Notes: generated from the letters alone by a model not told the origin. A stretch of DNA of 64,000 nt from Dicyema japonicum (GCA_011109175.1 RDEW01000013.1:41476-105475); one strand, 5' to 3'. Counted from the stretch's first letter, positions 22,998 through 35,400 are shown. Numbers and translations: made by a program.

Positions 22998-23479
22998 TAA
23001 TGGCATGAGACATAGAACCATATTGATTACTTCTAGCGTCAGACAGATGACTTTAAGTACTTCCAAATAGTGGCTGGACGGGATTTGAATCAGGATACTT
23101 AGTGAGAACTGAGTCTGTTATCTCGTCCAGCTCACAACGGCTTTCATCCGTCTTGAAACAGAGTGTATATTTCTGGTAGTGGACGATGGAGACATTCTTT
23201 ACGTTATCAGCTCATCAATCTTTATCCCAAGACTACCGTTAAACCGAATAATAATAACAACATCAGAGACTACGGTTGCACAAACTAACTAATCACGTGA
23301 TTCTAGCACGCTCTATAGGACCTCATCTTGGCCCGACGCTCCTCCCTTGACCCCACACAAGTACGCATCGGCCGAGTGACTGGACCTTCGCAGTCACGAG
23401 AAATAAATGGTAAATTTTCAATGTAATAATCCACTTGACACAGAGTCAACAGCTTTTGGAAACGAATTAATTGATCCCT
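22998..23479. other. No feature recognised
   Basis: No open frame or repeat of note. Confidence 0.3.
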
Positions 23480-23536
23480 CTTAAATTAAAATTATTTCCA
23501 AAGACCAAGGGTAACCACACTAACTAACTCCTCGAT
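23480..23536 (-). mobile_element. LINE 3' tail fragment
   Basis: The block ccaaagaccaagggtaacca, preceded by an AT-rich tail, also occurs at about 37757 and 33172. It is the reverse complement of a LINE 3' end and abuts the R2-like element. Confidence 0.5.
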
Positions 23537-26195
23537 CCAAGATTGCTTGGAGACAGACTGAGCTGGAAGCTCTGGAGGGGCACATAAGTAGTGTGGCGAG
23601 AGGGGTTACAGGAAAAGCACCGGCTATAGTAAAGGGGCTAATTAGTAAACTCCGTGTTCCCAAATGGGACCTCAAAGAGTTGAGGATGGCAAAGGTGGAG
23701 TTAGAGGAGGCAATAATGGTGTATAAGAGGAAACTATACACATGAAAGTCGGTGTAAGAGAAGAGAAAATAATCTGTTTGAGTTTAATCGCATATTGTTT
23801 TACCGTCGCTACACGAAAATGGTTATAGTGGATGTTCCCAGCAGGACGCGAAAATGCTTTCACATGGGGTAGTATGTGGGAGGCTAAACCACGCAGAGGA
23901 AATGCGTGGAATGTCCCGTACAGCGCCGCTCCTTTCTTGGTAGAATCTTGCGGAATTTTCGATTTCCGCAAGAAATTTGAGGCGGTAGTGAGACATCTCC
24001 TGATTGGAAAACGACCGGGGTCGATAAAGTTATAATTTATAACTTCATTTCACGAGTCTATGTGTCGTGTATTACAGAAAAGCATCACTAACCCGGAAAC
24101 GATTCCTGATTGGGCCTGCACAGGGCAGGAGCTTTGTAGAAGCAAATGGGATTCTCTCCGAAAATCAGTTGGGTACTGTGCGAAATTGTCAAAGGGCAAA
24201 AGAGCAGGCTTCAACAAGTGCCTTTCTGTGTCTCACTGAAACTCATTTTTTGTCTATGGGTGGATGTGAAGAAGGCTTACGATTCAGTTGATCATTCTTA
24301 CCTTGTCGAGTGCCTACACAGTCTGTGTATGCCTGTGTGGTTCATCAGCTTTGTAGTGGTCGTGATGAATAGGTGGAGTATTCATCTGAACTATAATAGG
24401 CACCGGATAGGCGAGGAAAAACTCAAGAGGGGGATCCTTCAGGGGGATAGCATGTCTCCGCTGCTCTTTGTTCTCTGTTTGGAGCCATTGAGTCGCCGCC
24501 TCAATGACCGGTTTGAGCAAATACCAGCTCATTGTGAAGGGGTTGTTTCAGTACAAATCACCTTCTTTTTATCGATGACCTGAAGATGTATGCTCGAACA
24601 GCCGAGGAACTCTACTCCATGGGGGTCTGTGCCAGGGAATTCTTTGAGAGTATAGGACTAGATTTGAATTATTCAAAGTCTGCGACTAACACGCAAGTAT
24701 GCAGCGAGTTAGTAAGAGTCCTAGAGGAACACGAAGGATGTAAGTATCTGGGTGTTACCGAATCTCCAAAGTCCCTTATAATGCCTGAGACAAAGCGACA
24801 AATTACTGAAGGCATCCGTAAAAGAGCAGCGTTATTGTGTAAGACGTCTCTAAATGCAAGGAATTTGTTCCTAGCATTAAATGAGTATGCTGTCTCGCTG
24901 CTAAACTACTACATAGGTGTTGTGGAGTTTGAGCCCAAAGAGTATGATGAGATGGATGTTATGATTCGTGGAGTACTCAGAGAGAACCATGTCCATGTAC
25001 TGGCAGCCAATAGGGAGAGACTATATTTACCCCGTGATAAATTCGGCCGTGGACTGTGTGGAGTAGTCCAACTAAGTCAGCGTATCCTAATACGAATGCA
25101 CGACACCCTGATAGCTGGGTCAAGTGTGTCTGCTATGAAACACGCCATAATAGCGACTGAAAAAACACGGGCAACCCACCTAGGCACTATCAGACCTTTT
25201 TTGTCTGCTAAGTATGGTTTTGATGATGGTGGGCTAGTAAATGTGAAGGCGTACAATATAATAATTTGATGGAAGAGATCAACTTAAAAAACCTTCATAA
25301 GGTCCTCTTCAGAGCATTGGACAACCCACATGTTGACCTTAAGTCGTCGACAATATGGCTAAAATACGGTGACAACTCACCTCGATCGGAAGCGCTGTAC
25401 ACGTATATGCAAGACCGCAATATTTTTGGGGGTCAATCAACAAATACATGTCCCCATTGTAAGTCAAGGAGCATGTTGGTTAATCATTTAGCCACTCGGT
25501 GCGGTTCCATGCTCTGCCACGACTATGTGTGGAGGCATAACGAGGTAGTAAGGAGTCTCCATCTACTATGCAATAAGTATGGTATTCGCCACACCAGAAA
25601 GTTGCGGACTCATAAGGTGCAATCTGTAGTAGAGAACACCAGGGTCCAAATTAAGGTAGACAGTGTTATCCGTACCTCGGTGCTAGTCAAGCACACTAAA
25701 CCGGACATTGTGGTACACGATAAGGAGTCTGGCCAAGTCCTTATCATAGAGGTTGGCATCACGTCTCAAGACCATTTGCAGACTGTGGAGGTGGAGAAAA
25801 AAAGGAAGTATGACTTGCTTGCAAACGAGATGGGCAGATACTTGGTTGCAAGGTCCTCGTTATTCCTATTGTAATGACGTGGGAAAGAATCGCAACAAAG
25901 TACCACAAGGGTTATCTGAAGCAGTTGGGGGTGGATAGGAAGCTCCAAGCCTATCTACAATCCACTGTATTAAAGCAGACCCTAGAGAGCCTGACACTGG
26001 AGTATAGGAGGCAGAACCCCGAGATGCCACATGGGCAGAGGGTTCAATTGGACAAAGCGCTCTCGGAGTTGTTTCAGCAACCAGAATCGAACCTGCCTGA
26101 GGAGGCTGGCGAACAGGCAGGCGAGGAAGGTTGTTAATTATTAAATATTAACTTTTTATTGTTGTCTAAATAAAGTTGAGTTTATCACACAAAAA
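23537..26195 (+). pseudogene. R2-like retroelement: RT, CCHC finger, restriction-like endonuclease
   Basis: RT blocks: VDVKKAYDSVDHSYLVECL (about 24265-24320), KRGILQGDSMSPLLFVLCLE (about 24428-24490), FIDDLKMYART (24570-24603), ATNTQVCSELV, YLGVTESPKS. The thumb continues to 25269; a frame change leads to a zinc motif CPHC with a following H and C (25450-25505), then KPDIVVHDKESGQVLIIEVG (about 25700-25760) and KKRKYDLL, the shape of the R2-type restriction-like endonuclease. A further frame change leads to a C-terminal segment ending at 26137 and a 3' end with aataaagttgag. Frameshifts at about 24584, 25268 and 25873 make it inactive. It is clearly not the APE-type LINE seen elsewhere in the window. 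Confidence 0.85.
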
Positions 26196-26360
26196 ATAAT
26201 TATAATATTATTTAATATATTTAAAAATTATTTAAATAAAATATTTAATTGAATTCCTGAATTGCTTCTAGTGGTACGTATTATTATTTGTGTTTGATTT
26301 ATTTACTAGCTTATTATGTTTCTAATTCGCGTTTTTTGTTAAATTATGATTATCTTAGAA

Positions 26361-26884
26361 ATGACTTTTTCTGAAAACTCAGTTATTGTCTTGAAGAGTA
26401 CTTCCAAAGTCAATTTGGATACAAGGTGCTAGTCATATGTTCTTATATCTTAGATTCTCCCAACTAATGAAGTCTGGAGGGAGACTCGGAGTTAACCGCG
26501 TAACCTCTCAGAAAAATCAACGATTAATCAAGGAATTCGAGCATGCTAACAATTCCGTGCAAGTTAAGCCGTCATTCGGACCAAAGCCTCATCAGGAGGC
26601 GTCCTTTGCTCCAAAGCCTTCAATCAAAATGAGATTGGGCTCTAATGTCATGAACAGACTCGGATGGAATAGCAATCGTTCTCAGAAAATTCAAAACTTT
26701 GGTCCCCAGTCAAGGAGATTGGGAAGAAACGCCCCAAAAACTTTCAACAGAGTCATGCAGAGACCCTTTAACAAGGCTCGTTTGCAACCAAAAGTACAAC
26801 CATTTTTATTACTTGTAGAAGAAGACTGTGGAAGAGCTTGACCGACAACTTGATTTGTATATGAAAGGATCCCTGGCTAGTTAG
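26361..26884 (+). CDS. CHTOP: CHTOP orthologue (chromatin target of PRMT1)
   Basis: Three exons, introns 26426-26453 (28 nt) and 26794-26818 (25 nt), give 156 residues. The start MTFSENSVIVLKSTSKVNLD matches the CHTOP N-terminus (VVLKSTTKMSLNERF), and the end VEELDRQLDLYMKG matches the C-terminal LDxQLDxYM motif. The middle is basic with RLG repeats (MRLGSNVMNRLG) but has none of the long RGG tracts of vertebrate CHTOP. In known animals the protein joins the TREX mRNA-export complex and is methylated by PRMT1. The shortened, RGG-poor core is the notable difference. Confidence 0.88.
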
Positions 26885-26987
26885 TATTTGAATTTTCTTT
26901 GGCTGTTTGTTTTTAATATTTGTTGCTTATTAAGTGAGAATTTGTGTTTTTGTGTGTAAATTGTTTATCAGGAAGTATCTTGTTTCC

Positions 26988-27173
26988 ATGGTTACTAAAA
27001 TAAGAAAACATGAGGATCTGTTTTTAGTGAAATATGACTTTTATAAGATGTGGTTTGAGGACTGGTGTAGTCACGTGTCCTCGAACTTATTAGATGAATT
27101 TCCATTGTTACTTCCGCAGTTCGTTCCGTGTGTAACAAAGCGGAGCATGACTTCCCTTGTCGACCTGTTTTAA
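26988..27173 (+). CDS. Hypothetical 61-residue protein
   Basis: Open frame MVTKIRKHEDLFLVKYDF ... FVPCVTKRS, ending at 27173, just after CHTOP. A gtgagaa...tttatcag intron-like block sits just 5' of it, so it may be the last exon of a small gene. Not recognised. Confidence 0.3.
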   Translation: MVTKIRKHEDLFLVKYDFYKMWFEDWCSHVSSNLLDEFPLLLPQFVPCVTKRSMTSLVDLF

Positions 27174-27339
27174 GCCATTCCGGTACGTGAAGTGTGCTGT
27201 TTACTTTTTCACATATGCTCTGGAAATTTCTAATTGTGAATAAACTCTGAGTTATTGCCAGGGACGTGCTGGTTATCTCTGTGTTCTGACAGTAGTCGCG
27301 CGGATAGTATACCGGTCAAGGAGTCTTATTTAACTCTCT

Positions 27340-27705
27340 GAAGCAGAAACTCCCGATGACGTTGGCGGTGGACAGAGTCGACATTTTGCATCCACAACTA
27401 ACGGTTTCCCCTCCTCGAACAGAAAGATTGTTACTCCCTTCTCCAGACCAACGGGCTACAGTAGGAAGTTTATTGGTAGACTCCTGCGCGCGTTTCACTC
27501 ATCATTCAAGTTAGTGAGCCGCACGTATAATTTAAACTCAAAATTGTTATTCACCACAATGAAGGTTCACTTACTGATTAAGCTATTTCCTCTAACATTT
27601 ATGTTGATAACCATTTTAAAGTGTTACATTACCAGTCGATCGCTATGTGTCGTTATGTCATCACATGAAATTGTGGAATTCTCCGATCAACATTTAAGGT
27701 GAATT
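27340..27705 (+). CDS. Unrecognised basic ORF, exon-like
   Basis: One frame stays open from about 27341 (AETPDDVGGGQS) through IVTPFSRPTGYSRKFIGRLL and RAFHSSFKL to 27702. Composition looks coding up to about 27510 and less so after. A plausible acceptor (ctctgaag) precedes it. No family could be named. Confidence 0.35.
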
Positions 27706-27929
27706 CCTGACAAAACTCATTAATAATCTTTTTTCTGGGATCAATGCTTTAGAATTGTTGCTCCCAAAAAACCACCAAAGTGGTAGTCACTCGCGTAAAG
27801 TATAAGAAGAGCCCATCTCTAGGCGATTCTGATTTAAGGCGTTTATTTTGACCAAGGCCTCAATAAAAACCGCTTGGCACGAATGCACAAAAATTGTGGG
27901 TTTGAAAAGTATTTGTGTGTCTCCCGACA

Positions 27930-28260
27930 GCAACTAAATCTGAAAAAATCGATCGAGGCAATCCATCGGCATAAACACACTAATGGACTGTGACATGATA
28001 AAGACTATGATAACGATTAATTTAAGTGAGTAAACATCAAACGACATAGCTTGACGATAATTAATAATATTACAGGCATAGAGTAACATTGCCAGTCGTC
28101 CATCAAGTCTGTGGTTCTCCATAAATTCATGTCAGCAAAGTCTGCATAAGGAAAAAGTCTATTATCTATTTTAGTGAATTTATTCATTTTAAAATTTAAC
28201 AATATGAGAGCAATGACTAGATTAACATATCCTTCTACCCCTTTCACTATATCTGACTAT
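27930..28260 (-). CDS. Possible membrane-protein exons
   Basis: Two overlapping frames on the minus strand include NLVIALILLNF and LIVIIVFIMSQSISVFM, hydrophobic enough to span a membrane, and an acidic TTDLMDDW stretch. A GT...AG pair could join them. No family recognised; may be noise. Confidence 0.25.
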
Positions 28261-28289
28261 CTAGAAATATGGAGAATCTATGGAGAATG

Positions 28290-28430
28290 AGACCGTCCCC
28301 GTTTTTACCAATTCTGTTGGATCTTCGAGGACCCGAACGAGAGCCAGAACCCGGAAAACCGGGATCACTTAGTTGCTAGTTAACTTTTTCTAATCCGGTG
28401 ATCTTGGGGTAAAATAACATATCCTTCTTC
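28290..28430 (+). mobile_element. LINE 3' end fragment
   Basis: Contains gaaccgggatcacttagttg-type sequence (accgggatcacttag at about 28360), the shared LINE 3' signature, with no coding block attached. Confidence 0.5.
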
Positions 28431-28697
28431 TTTTACGAGTATCTTCACCATCCATCCACTTCCTCCTAAACTGTGGGTTCGCCACTTCACCAATGTAATG
28501 ATTTGCCCGATCTTCCAGTCACTTCGATGGTTAGGTATTTTAGAAATCTTTGCCCTGTGGAGAGATTCTCCAAGAATATCTTATTTGTGCAGCTTCTCCA
28601 CTTCCACCTCTTTAACATTACTTGAACGTGGTTGCCGCTTCAATAAGGGTTATTTCACTCTGTTTTATAAACAAAAATATCTGGTTTGTCATCTACT

Positions 28698-28772
28698 CAT
28701 GTGAATTAAAATTTTTGATGGGGGATGAAATTTCAAAATGTGGGAAAACCAGGTTGAGAACCACTGAAATAG
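28698..28772 (-). mobile_element. hAT-like terminal sequence
   Basis: Ends with aggttgagaaccactg, the reverse complement of a hAT terminus like the one at 13027. Its other end was not found. Confidence 0.45.
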
Positions 28773-28779
28773 AGTTATA

Positions 28780-29190
28780 TTTCCACACGTGCGGCACCCA
28801 AAACGATTATTTTTTGCATAAAAAACTGAGATATAAGGGTCTCGTGAAGGTGCGATCAAAACAAGCAAATTTATTAAATATATATGAAACACAAATAGTC
28901 ACTTTGACTTCTTCAAAGGTACAATGGGATTCGCAGCCTCGTCGGGGGAACAGTAAGACCGAACAACATCATAAAAGTTATAGTCATCATCTACGCTTAA
29001 AACGGGGGAAAACCAATGCTGTTGTGAATATTAGTCATAATCTGTTTGCATCCAAGACCAACTGACCGTACTCCATATTGGTTCCTGAAGAGGGACACGT
29101 CGTAAAAAGTAGTTGCATCCTTGTCACTGTAAGCACGTGTTTTTATCATCGATTTTAAGGTTTTAATTTCCCTGCCCAGGAGCTTCTCCT
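28780..29190. other. No gene recognised
   Basis: Downstream flank of the RhoGEF gene; short frames only. Confidence 0.3.
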
Positions 29191-30572
29191 CTAATTTAAC
29201 TCATCAAGCAAACCGGAGGGGTGGTCAAGGCCAATGACGGAGTTCAGCGTTTTAAACCACTTCTGATTGAGCCTTTGGGAGACGACTTGGAAGCTAATTT
29301 CCCCAATTCTTGTATTATGGATAGTAAACGTCCTCGACTTCTCAGTGGAGACAATCCAGTCACCACGCACAGCCAAATACGCCTAAAATACCGACAAACA
29401 CTAACATTAATGGCATAGTTGTCCTTCGTATGGTCCTCGTCCAGAATGAAGAGGGAGTTCGAAAATAGCACTAGGATGCAGCAGGAAGTTGGGAGGTTCA
29501 TCTTTCTGCTCGTTGATACTCTTAATTATCATTTTTGAGGCGATTTTGAAGTCCCCGTATTCCCTAATGATTTCCTAGAGTAAGGCAACAAGCTACATTT
29601 ATGGTAATTTTAGGATCCCTCGAAAACGGAGGAACCAGAAGCAGGCATTGGGCCAACTCTTGAGACCGACGTTCCTCCGTGTGGTCCTCCCAGAGTTTCA
29701 GGGAGTAGTCCAGCATGACTTTGACCCAATTCTTGGCCTCCACCTACAAAATTACATACAAAATCACCGTCAATTTAGCAGCATTTGAGGAATATTGGAA
29801 TTCTGATAATATTGATATTATCTTCCCCAAATATTGAACAGGGCCGTCCAAATAGCTGAGAATCTTGGAGAGGGAGAAGGTTACGTCATCAGCTTGTAAC
29901 AGAAGCGTAATCTCACTCCTTCAGATTATGCAACAACTCACCGAGAGTCTCTCAGAAAGCTGAGGACCCGCGGATGTAAGATCGAAAATGTCCTGAAGAG
30001 TCGTTTGGCGGCTGAAAAATTCTTGCTGAAGTGCAGAATAAAGTCCGACTCGTCGAGGCTATCACGGAAACTGGGATCACTCGAGGACTCACCCCAGTTT
30101 GTCGATTGAAGTTACGTAGTGGATGATCACGTCTACCATTTCCGAGATTGCAGTCGAAGGCCTGAACTAAAGAACTCGAAAAAACAGAGATTCTGATATT
30201 CTATCAAGGTAATTATCTCTCAGGGTGTTCAGGGCAGCATAGAGGTCCCGCTCAGCCTCCTCGAGTCTCTCAACAACCTGAATACTTTCAAACCGAAAAT
30301 ACTTTAATTTCCGATAATTTTGAGGAATCCAAATCTACTTTGAAAAATTACACAAGACCCTGGCAATTTATTGACTCAGTGAAGCTTTCAGGGAACCAGC
30401 CTGTACAGTTGTCCTTCTCCCCAAAGAGCCATCCCCCAATGGACTCTGGATTATCGATTACTTTGACCAGATCTCCCTTGTTGAGGCTCAACTAACAAGA
30501 AAAGTCGAAAATGGGCACCTCGTCTTTATATTGAACGTTGAAGTCATAAAGCACACGCAAAATTCGACTCAT
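29191..30572 (-). CDS. PIX-type Rho guanine-nucleotide exchange factor
   Basis: Eleven exons joined across ten GT...AG introns (30492-30518, 30335-30358, 30278-30302, 30162-30185, 30071-30092, 29919-29941, 29744-29767, 29575-29596, 29471-29519, 29383-29405; all 22-27 nt except the 49-nt one) give 372 residues. An N-terminal SH3 (ILRVLYDFN, DELSLNKGDLVKV, GWLFGEKDNCTGWFPESF) is followed by a divergent DH region (VVERLEEAERDLYAALNTL, LSKILSYLDGPVQ) and a PH domain (LFSNSLFILDED, RTFTIHNTRIGEISFQVV, KWFKTLNSV). This SH3-DH-PH order is that of PIX/Cool proteins (ARHGEF6/7), which activate Rac/Cdc42 and bind PAK. The CH, GIT-binding and coiled-coil parts of vertebrate PIX are absent. The splice solution around 29471-29519 is the least certain. 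Confidence 0.85.
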
Positions 30573-30762
30573 CAACAACAAAATTACAATTTGTAAAAAT
30601 TAAAAGTAAAATTTAAAAACGTTTTGTTTAAAATAAATAAAATTTTATGATTTAAATTCAAATTTAGATGGCACTCATGTGGGATATAAGTCCATGCGGT
30701 TTTTTGCGCTCTGTTATCTTTTTAATAATCGCTAAAAACTAAATTCGATTAAAAACAGCATA

Positions 30763-31475
30763 ATGAAGCGATTTGGTGGTGGGTTAATAATTAACTCTTT
30801 AGAATCGACAAAAGTAAATTTGCATTTCGGGTAAGATATTTGATGACTTTCAGAAAACACGCCGAAATCTGCCAGAATACTGCTTTGATGGAAATACTGA
30901 AAAGGTTAAGGTTGATGTCGTTGAGACTTTCAGGAGAAGATCATTAAACTAACACTGGAGAATGAAGACTTCAAGAAGCAAATAAAAGACACCGTATTAG
31001 AAAGAATCACGTGTAGAACCAATACAACGAAATTATGAACACAAACATCCAGCATTTGAACGAAAAACTGGCAGATTCACTCACTTGTTTAGCCGAAAAG
31101 GTAATGTTTGGGGGAACCTGAACCAGGAAGAAATCATAAAGGAGTTGACCTTCAAGAAAATGAAAAAATCGAAAGCATTGAATTTTTCTGTGATGAACAT
31201 TTCACGCAAAATAGTTTGCGGAATTTCTCATTAAAGAGTGAAGATTACGAAAGCAAGAATTCAAAGATTCGAACTGAACTCGGAGATTCCGGGAAAATGT
31301 ACTTGTTTTGTTGATTTGAAGAGAAGAGGAGTCGAATATTCAAAAGCTGTGTGATAGACTGAATCAAATGGAATTGACAATCTCAAGTTTGGAGCTCGAA
31401 CTGGCGACTTTGCTTAACCACAAAGAACGGCTCGAAAAGTCAATTTTTGAGTGGGAAAATAAAATGATTGATTAG
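30763..31475 (+). CDS. Coiled-coil protein, unrecognised
   Basis: Eight exons and seven introns (30783-30802, 30831-30853, 30905-30933, 30994-31016, 31101-31126, 31190-31236, 31299-31321) give 173 residues from MKRFGGGIDKSKF to EWENKMID. The 47-nt intron 31190-31236 is the weakest call, chosen because it restores the frame. The protein is highly charged with heptad-like leucines (KIIKLTLENEDFKKQIKD, IQKLCDRLNQMELTISSLE), so it is probably a coiled coil along most of its length. It is divergently placed to the RhoGEF about 190 bp away, so they may share a promoter region. No orthologue could be named. Confidence 0.7.
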
Positions 31476-32229
31476 TTTGACTTGTGTGGTTGTAGTTCTT
31501 TGAGTTATGTGCCAACCTACCATTGGCTCTTACATTGGTCTTCGAGTGGTGCTAAGTCACTCACATAAATCCTTTGCAAGGGATTTGAGTGAGCCCGGTT
31601 ATCACGACTGAGTGGTTGAAGACTCCCGCTTCATACATATCAGTGAAGTTGGGTGGTAATTAACTATCTTGGGAATATGAACCAATTGACTCATTCGTAG
31701 GTTGTTGATTGATCATCCTGTACATCTATGACCTGCAAGTAAGCAGACCGTTTAATTATACTGGAAAAAAGCAAGTCGACAGTTAATTGGATGAACAAGA
31801 AGGGGGCTGAGAGTTATTGTCTCGGTGAGTCATAGCTTTTTCCTATGATTGGTCTTGGATTCTGAATTAATCTCCATAAAGAGATGATGTCATCTCATAT
31901 CTTGGTAAGACTTCCTATAGTCTGGCTTCTGCCTCAAGAAGATTTATCTGTTTTGGTGGCGCTCAATTCAAGTTCTGCATGAAAAAGAACTGTTCGACAT
32001 TCCCCACCTCTCTACGACCTTCATAAGGGTGGCCTATCAATTTCCCCGTTTTTTCCTTGCTACTTTTTGGTGGGAATATAGAGACTAATCCGAGTTCCGC
32101 CACTACACTGATTATTATACAATTAAATGGAATCCACAATAAAGTCTTGGAATAAGTCTGACTTCGATTTTTGAAAGTGGTCATTGCCCTCATTCAAGAA
32201 TCGAAGCTCTCTAGAACAGGCATGTCACA
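31476..32229. other. Intergenic with LINE 5' remnant
   Basis: Around 31950-32000 a block (tggtggcgctcaa ... aaaaagaac) resembles the LINE 5' region seen at 5275-5325. The remainder shows nothing. Confidence 0.35.
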
Positions 32230-32850
32230 CTCAAAAGGCTCCAATGACCGCTTAAGATAATTTGAGTATACAAGCAGGCAGCACTACCAAATATGAAAAA
32301 CTTTAGTCTTGTTTTGTCCTGAGGTGCCTCTTTTTCATGACAATTTTTCGTATATCTGCACTTTCGACAATGATCAGTGATGGAAAGTGTTCATCAGTTA
32401 TCCGTGTTCTTTGGGAAGATTTTGTTAATTTCATCGAAGAAAAAACTGTTCATACGCATATGGATCCGAAATGCCATAATCCTCGTTGAAAAACTTTTTG
32501 AAGTTTTTAAACTTTTCAGGAAGGTATGAATAAAAGCCAGGTATCCCATCCCCACTTCGAACTATTTTGCTCTGAATGTAGAATCAGACTTCATTTTTTA
32601 TAGTTATCTTCAAGTTTCTATCTGTTTTGACAACATCAGAGTGAACGGTGTCGAGAAATAATGAAAATTTGCACTTAAATGGTGAGAAATCACTAAATCT
32701 TTCCTGTAGCTCTATTGGCAATAACTCAAGGGAGTATTTAGCAAATGTAAGAACATATTCAGAATTGCCATAGGTTTTCATTGCATTGCATGACACCATA
32801 TTCCATTGTCTCTTAAAAATTTGTAGCTCACAATTTTTTGTGATCATTTT
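32230..32850 (-). pseudogene. hAT transposase C-terminal remnant
   Basis: A minus-strand frame (32584-32847) reads SLELLPIELQERFSDFSPFK and KFSLFLDTV, similar to the ELIDLQ block of ZBED/GTF2IRD2-like hAT proteins, followed by stops. Identification rests on this short block. Confidence 0.45.
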
Positions 32851-33159
32851 TCAGATTTTATCCATTCAAACAGTTTTTTTCAATTTCATGAAAAAACGCT
32901 TTTCTTCCAAAAGTTCCTAATTTACATGAAACGGTTTTTTTGACGAATTTGACAAATTTGTATTATTTTCCCATCTTCTTAGACACTTACGGTCTACATC
33001 AAGTTGTCTAGATGCTTTTGCAATGTTTCCACTTCACTCTGACAATTTTTTTAATGCGGAAAGTTTTTCTTCGATTGTATAAGACTTCCTTTTTTGCCAT
33101 TCAACAGTTTGTAACTTAAGGTTCGTTCACTTGATATGTTCATGTTAGATTAATTACAT

Positions 33160-33770
33160 TAAAATTATTCAAAGACCAAGGGTAACCAAAGAAACTAACT
33201 CCTTGATGGTCCTATTTCGGAAAGGCCTATTATCGGAAAACCTCTGTACAATTTGTTCTACCGCGCGTCCATGGTTGCGAGATAGGGAGTTTGCAATTCT
33301 TTTCCAACACTTCAAGTGAGCGATGCCACCACATAGGCGAGTCACACGGAATGCAAAAACTCCAAAACTAACCGCAGGAAAAGGACTGGAATGGACACTT
33401 AATTAGATCTGGATTTGTTACAAAACAGATCTCTCAGAATCTTATTGAGATCATCGAAACCAATCATGGAATACCTTACGGAACGCCGTTGTGACTTTCT
33501 CAAGATGGCAAAGTCTCCGACCATCTCCCCAGGCCAGACATCAACTATATATAGACGCCTGCCGAGACATGAGATGAAACCTTCCCCGTTGTGGAGATTA
33601 ATCCAGAACTCCAAAACTAACCGCAAGAAAAGACTGGTATGGACACAAGTTAAAAACGTTCGTAATCTGAAGCCAATTTCCACGGGTAATCTTCCTGAAT
33701 CTGGATTTAGCAGACTCAACGACTTCCACAGCCCGTTTCCTGTCTACATTTTGAACTTTGTCGACTAGCT
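33160..33770 (+). mobile_element. LINE-derived fragments with internal duplication
   Basis: Starts with a reversed LINE tail (caaagaccaagggtaacc at 33171) and then an open frame with LQNRSLRILLRSSKPI, which resembles an RT C-terminal block. The segment ccaaaactaaccgc...gactgg...atggacac occurs at about 33362 and again at 33611, a short internal duplication. Heavily decayed. Confidence 0.45.
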
Positions 33771-34800
33771 ATTCCAGAGAGAGAAGATGATTTTTAAGGT
33801 CAGTATCTTTAAGGTAGGTAATATTGGTAACCCCCAGAGGGCACCTAATGTTCCTACATACAAGAACTATTAAACATTTACCTTCGAGGATATTGTCTTC
33901 CCGGCGGAACCCCTTAAAATTGTAAATTTAAATGAGTTCATTAAATTTGGAAAAAATGTCTGCTGAATAAAAAATATCATATTTAGCCGATTCTAGTATC
34001 TGTCAGTTTATCGTTCAACGATTAGAGAATCTCTACTAGACTGGTGAAGAGAGAGAATATCCGCACCAGACAGTCCCCCTTTAATGTCAATTAAGTGTGC
34101 ATAAACAGTCGTACGAAATCTTCATTATTAACATACGGCTGTCGAAAAGACTATTTGATTTTGTTTACAGACAAAATAACTGTAGTGAGAGAGTCATGTA
34201 GAAGACCTTTTGTAAATTTAGCTAACAGATGCTGTCGATTAACCAACCAATGACTTAGCATAACATCAAGTCCCTATTGTATAAACTAAGAAATAAAACA
34301 GCGATAAAACCAACCATGAAGGTCCCCCCCCATCGGTTAGGCATGCAACTATATTTTAATTATAATAGCTTTAAGACAAGGAAATTGATTCAAATTTAAA
34401 CATTAATATTTACGTTGTATCGGTTTCCAGGTCAAAAGCAATTCCTAATCTGCTTTTGAAAAAAATTAAATACGAGTATATACTCATCTTGTTTGGCACT
34501 AAATTTCGTATTTTTCAAAATTGAACGTTGATTATTTTCCATATCCAATGTCATATGGATTCACCACCAATCGGAAGGCTTCATATCTCAAAAACGCCCA
34601 CCTGAAATTTCACATCCCCCACAAGGGAAACCCTGGCTCAGAAGTTCATACACAAAGTAATCTTCAATTGTCGGGGAATCACAATGATTTTTAACTTAAT
34701 TCAAAAATTGGAAATTTAATCTTCACCAACGACAGAATTACACCAAGGAAGTACGATAATTATATATTTAGAATATTTGAAGCAAAATAGGACATCACCT
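33771..34800. other. Long interval, no gene seen
   Basis: Short frames only; the gcccacctgaaatttca block at about 34604 is shared with 18740. Confidence 0.35.
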
Positions 34801-34814
34801 CTTATCTAAATCAA

Positions 34815-35400
34815 CTATTTCGCATGTTGACTCACGGATCCATGAAGAACTCTTATACACGTGGTCCCAATATTATTCCTGGTATTCTGGTAAAGAATCT
34901 TGGAGATATTGCAATCAGATCGATTACTTTCAATTTTTAGTTTCTCCTTAAACACGATCACTATTCCTAACAAATGGAAGAACTCCCATATCATAGCCGT
35001 CTTAAAACTTGGAAAACCAGAAGCCTCAGCTTCATCTAACCGCCCGATATCCCTGACGGAAATACTCGTGCATTGAAAATTAAACCCCATTTAGCCTCTT
35101 GCACTACCAATTAGGAGTTAGATTTTTTTGTATTGATGGAAAAATCTTCATATATCATTTTTACCACGACCGGAGACAAAAGGATGCACAAGAAAATCCA
35201 TGCAGAGACATCCAAGAATACTGGGAGTGACCTTTGACCCCTTGCTCCCTTTTCCCCAACATATGAAGAGCGAAAATGCTCCGGTTAACTATTTTCTATG
35301 CCAACTAGTCCCTTCATTACTTGACCACAATGGGCTTCTATCAATCAGCGTTAAAAGCGCCAAAACACGTGAATTGTGATATTTTGGATGAGCACAGCAA
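34815..35400 (+). pseudogene. LINE RT fragment, internally deleted
   Basis: Broken frames give IIPGILVKNLGDIAI, LKLGKPEASASSNRP and then ILGVTFDPLLPFPQHM, joining the RT N-terminal and C-terminal parts directly with the palm deleted. Related to the 14384-17234 family. Confidence 0.6.

Noticed and set aside
27316-27498. Minus-strand 60-residue ORF
   Set aside because: Overlaps a longer, better-composed plus-strand frame; no similarity seen.
31190-31266. Two separate 25- and 29-nt introns in the coiled-coil gene
   Set aside because: They leave the last exon junction reading a stop; one 47-nt intron (31190-31236) keeps the frame to the end.
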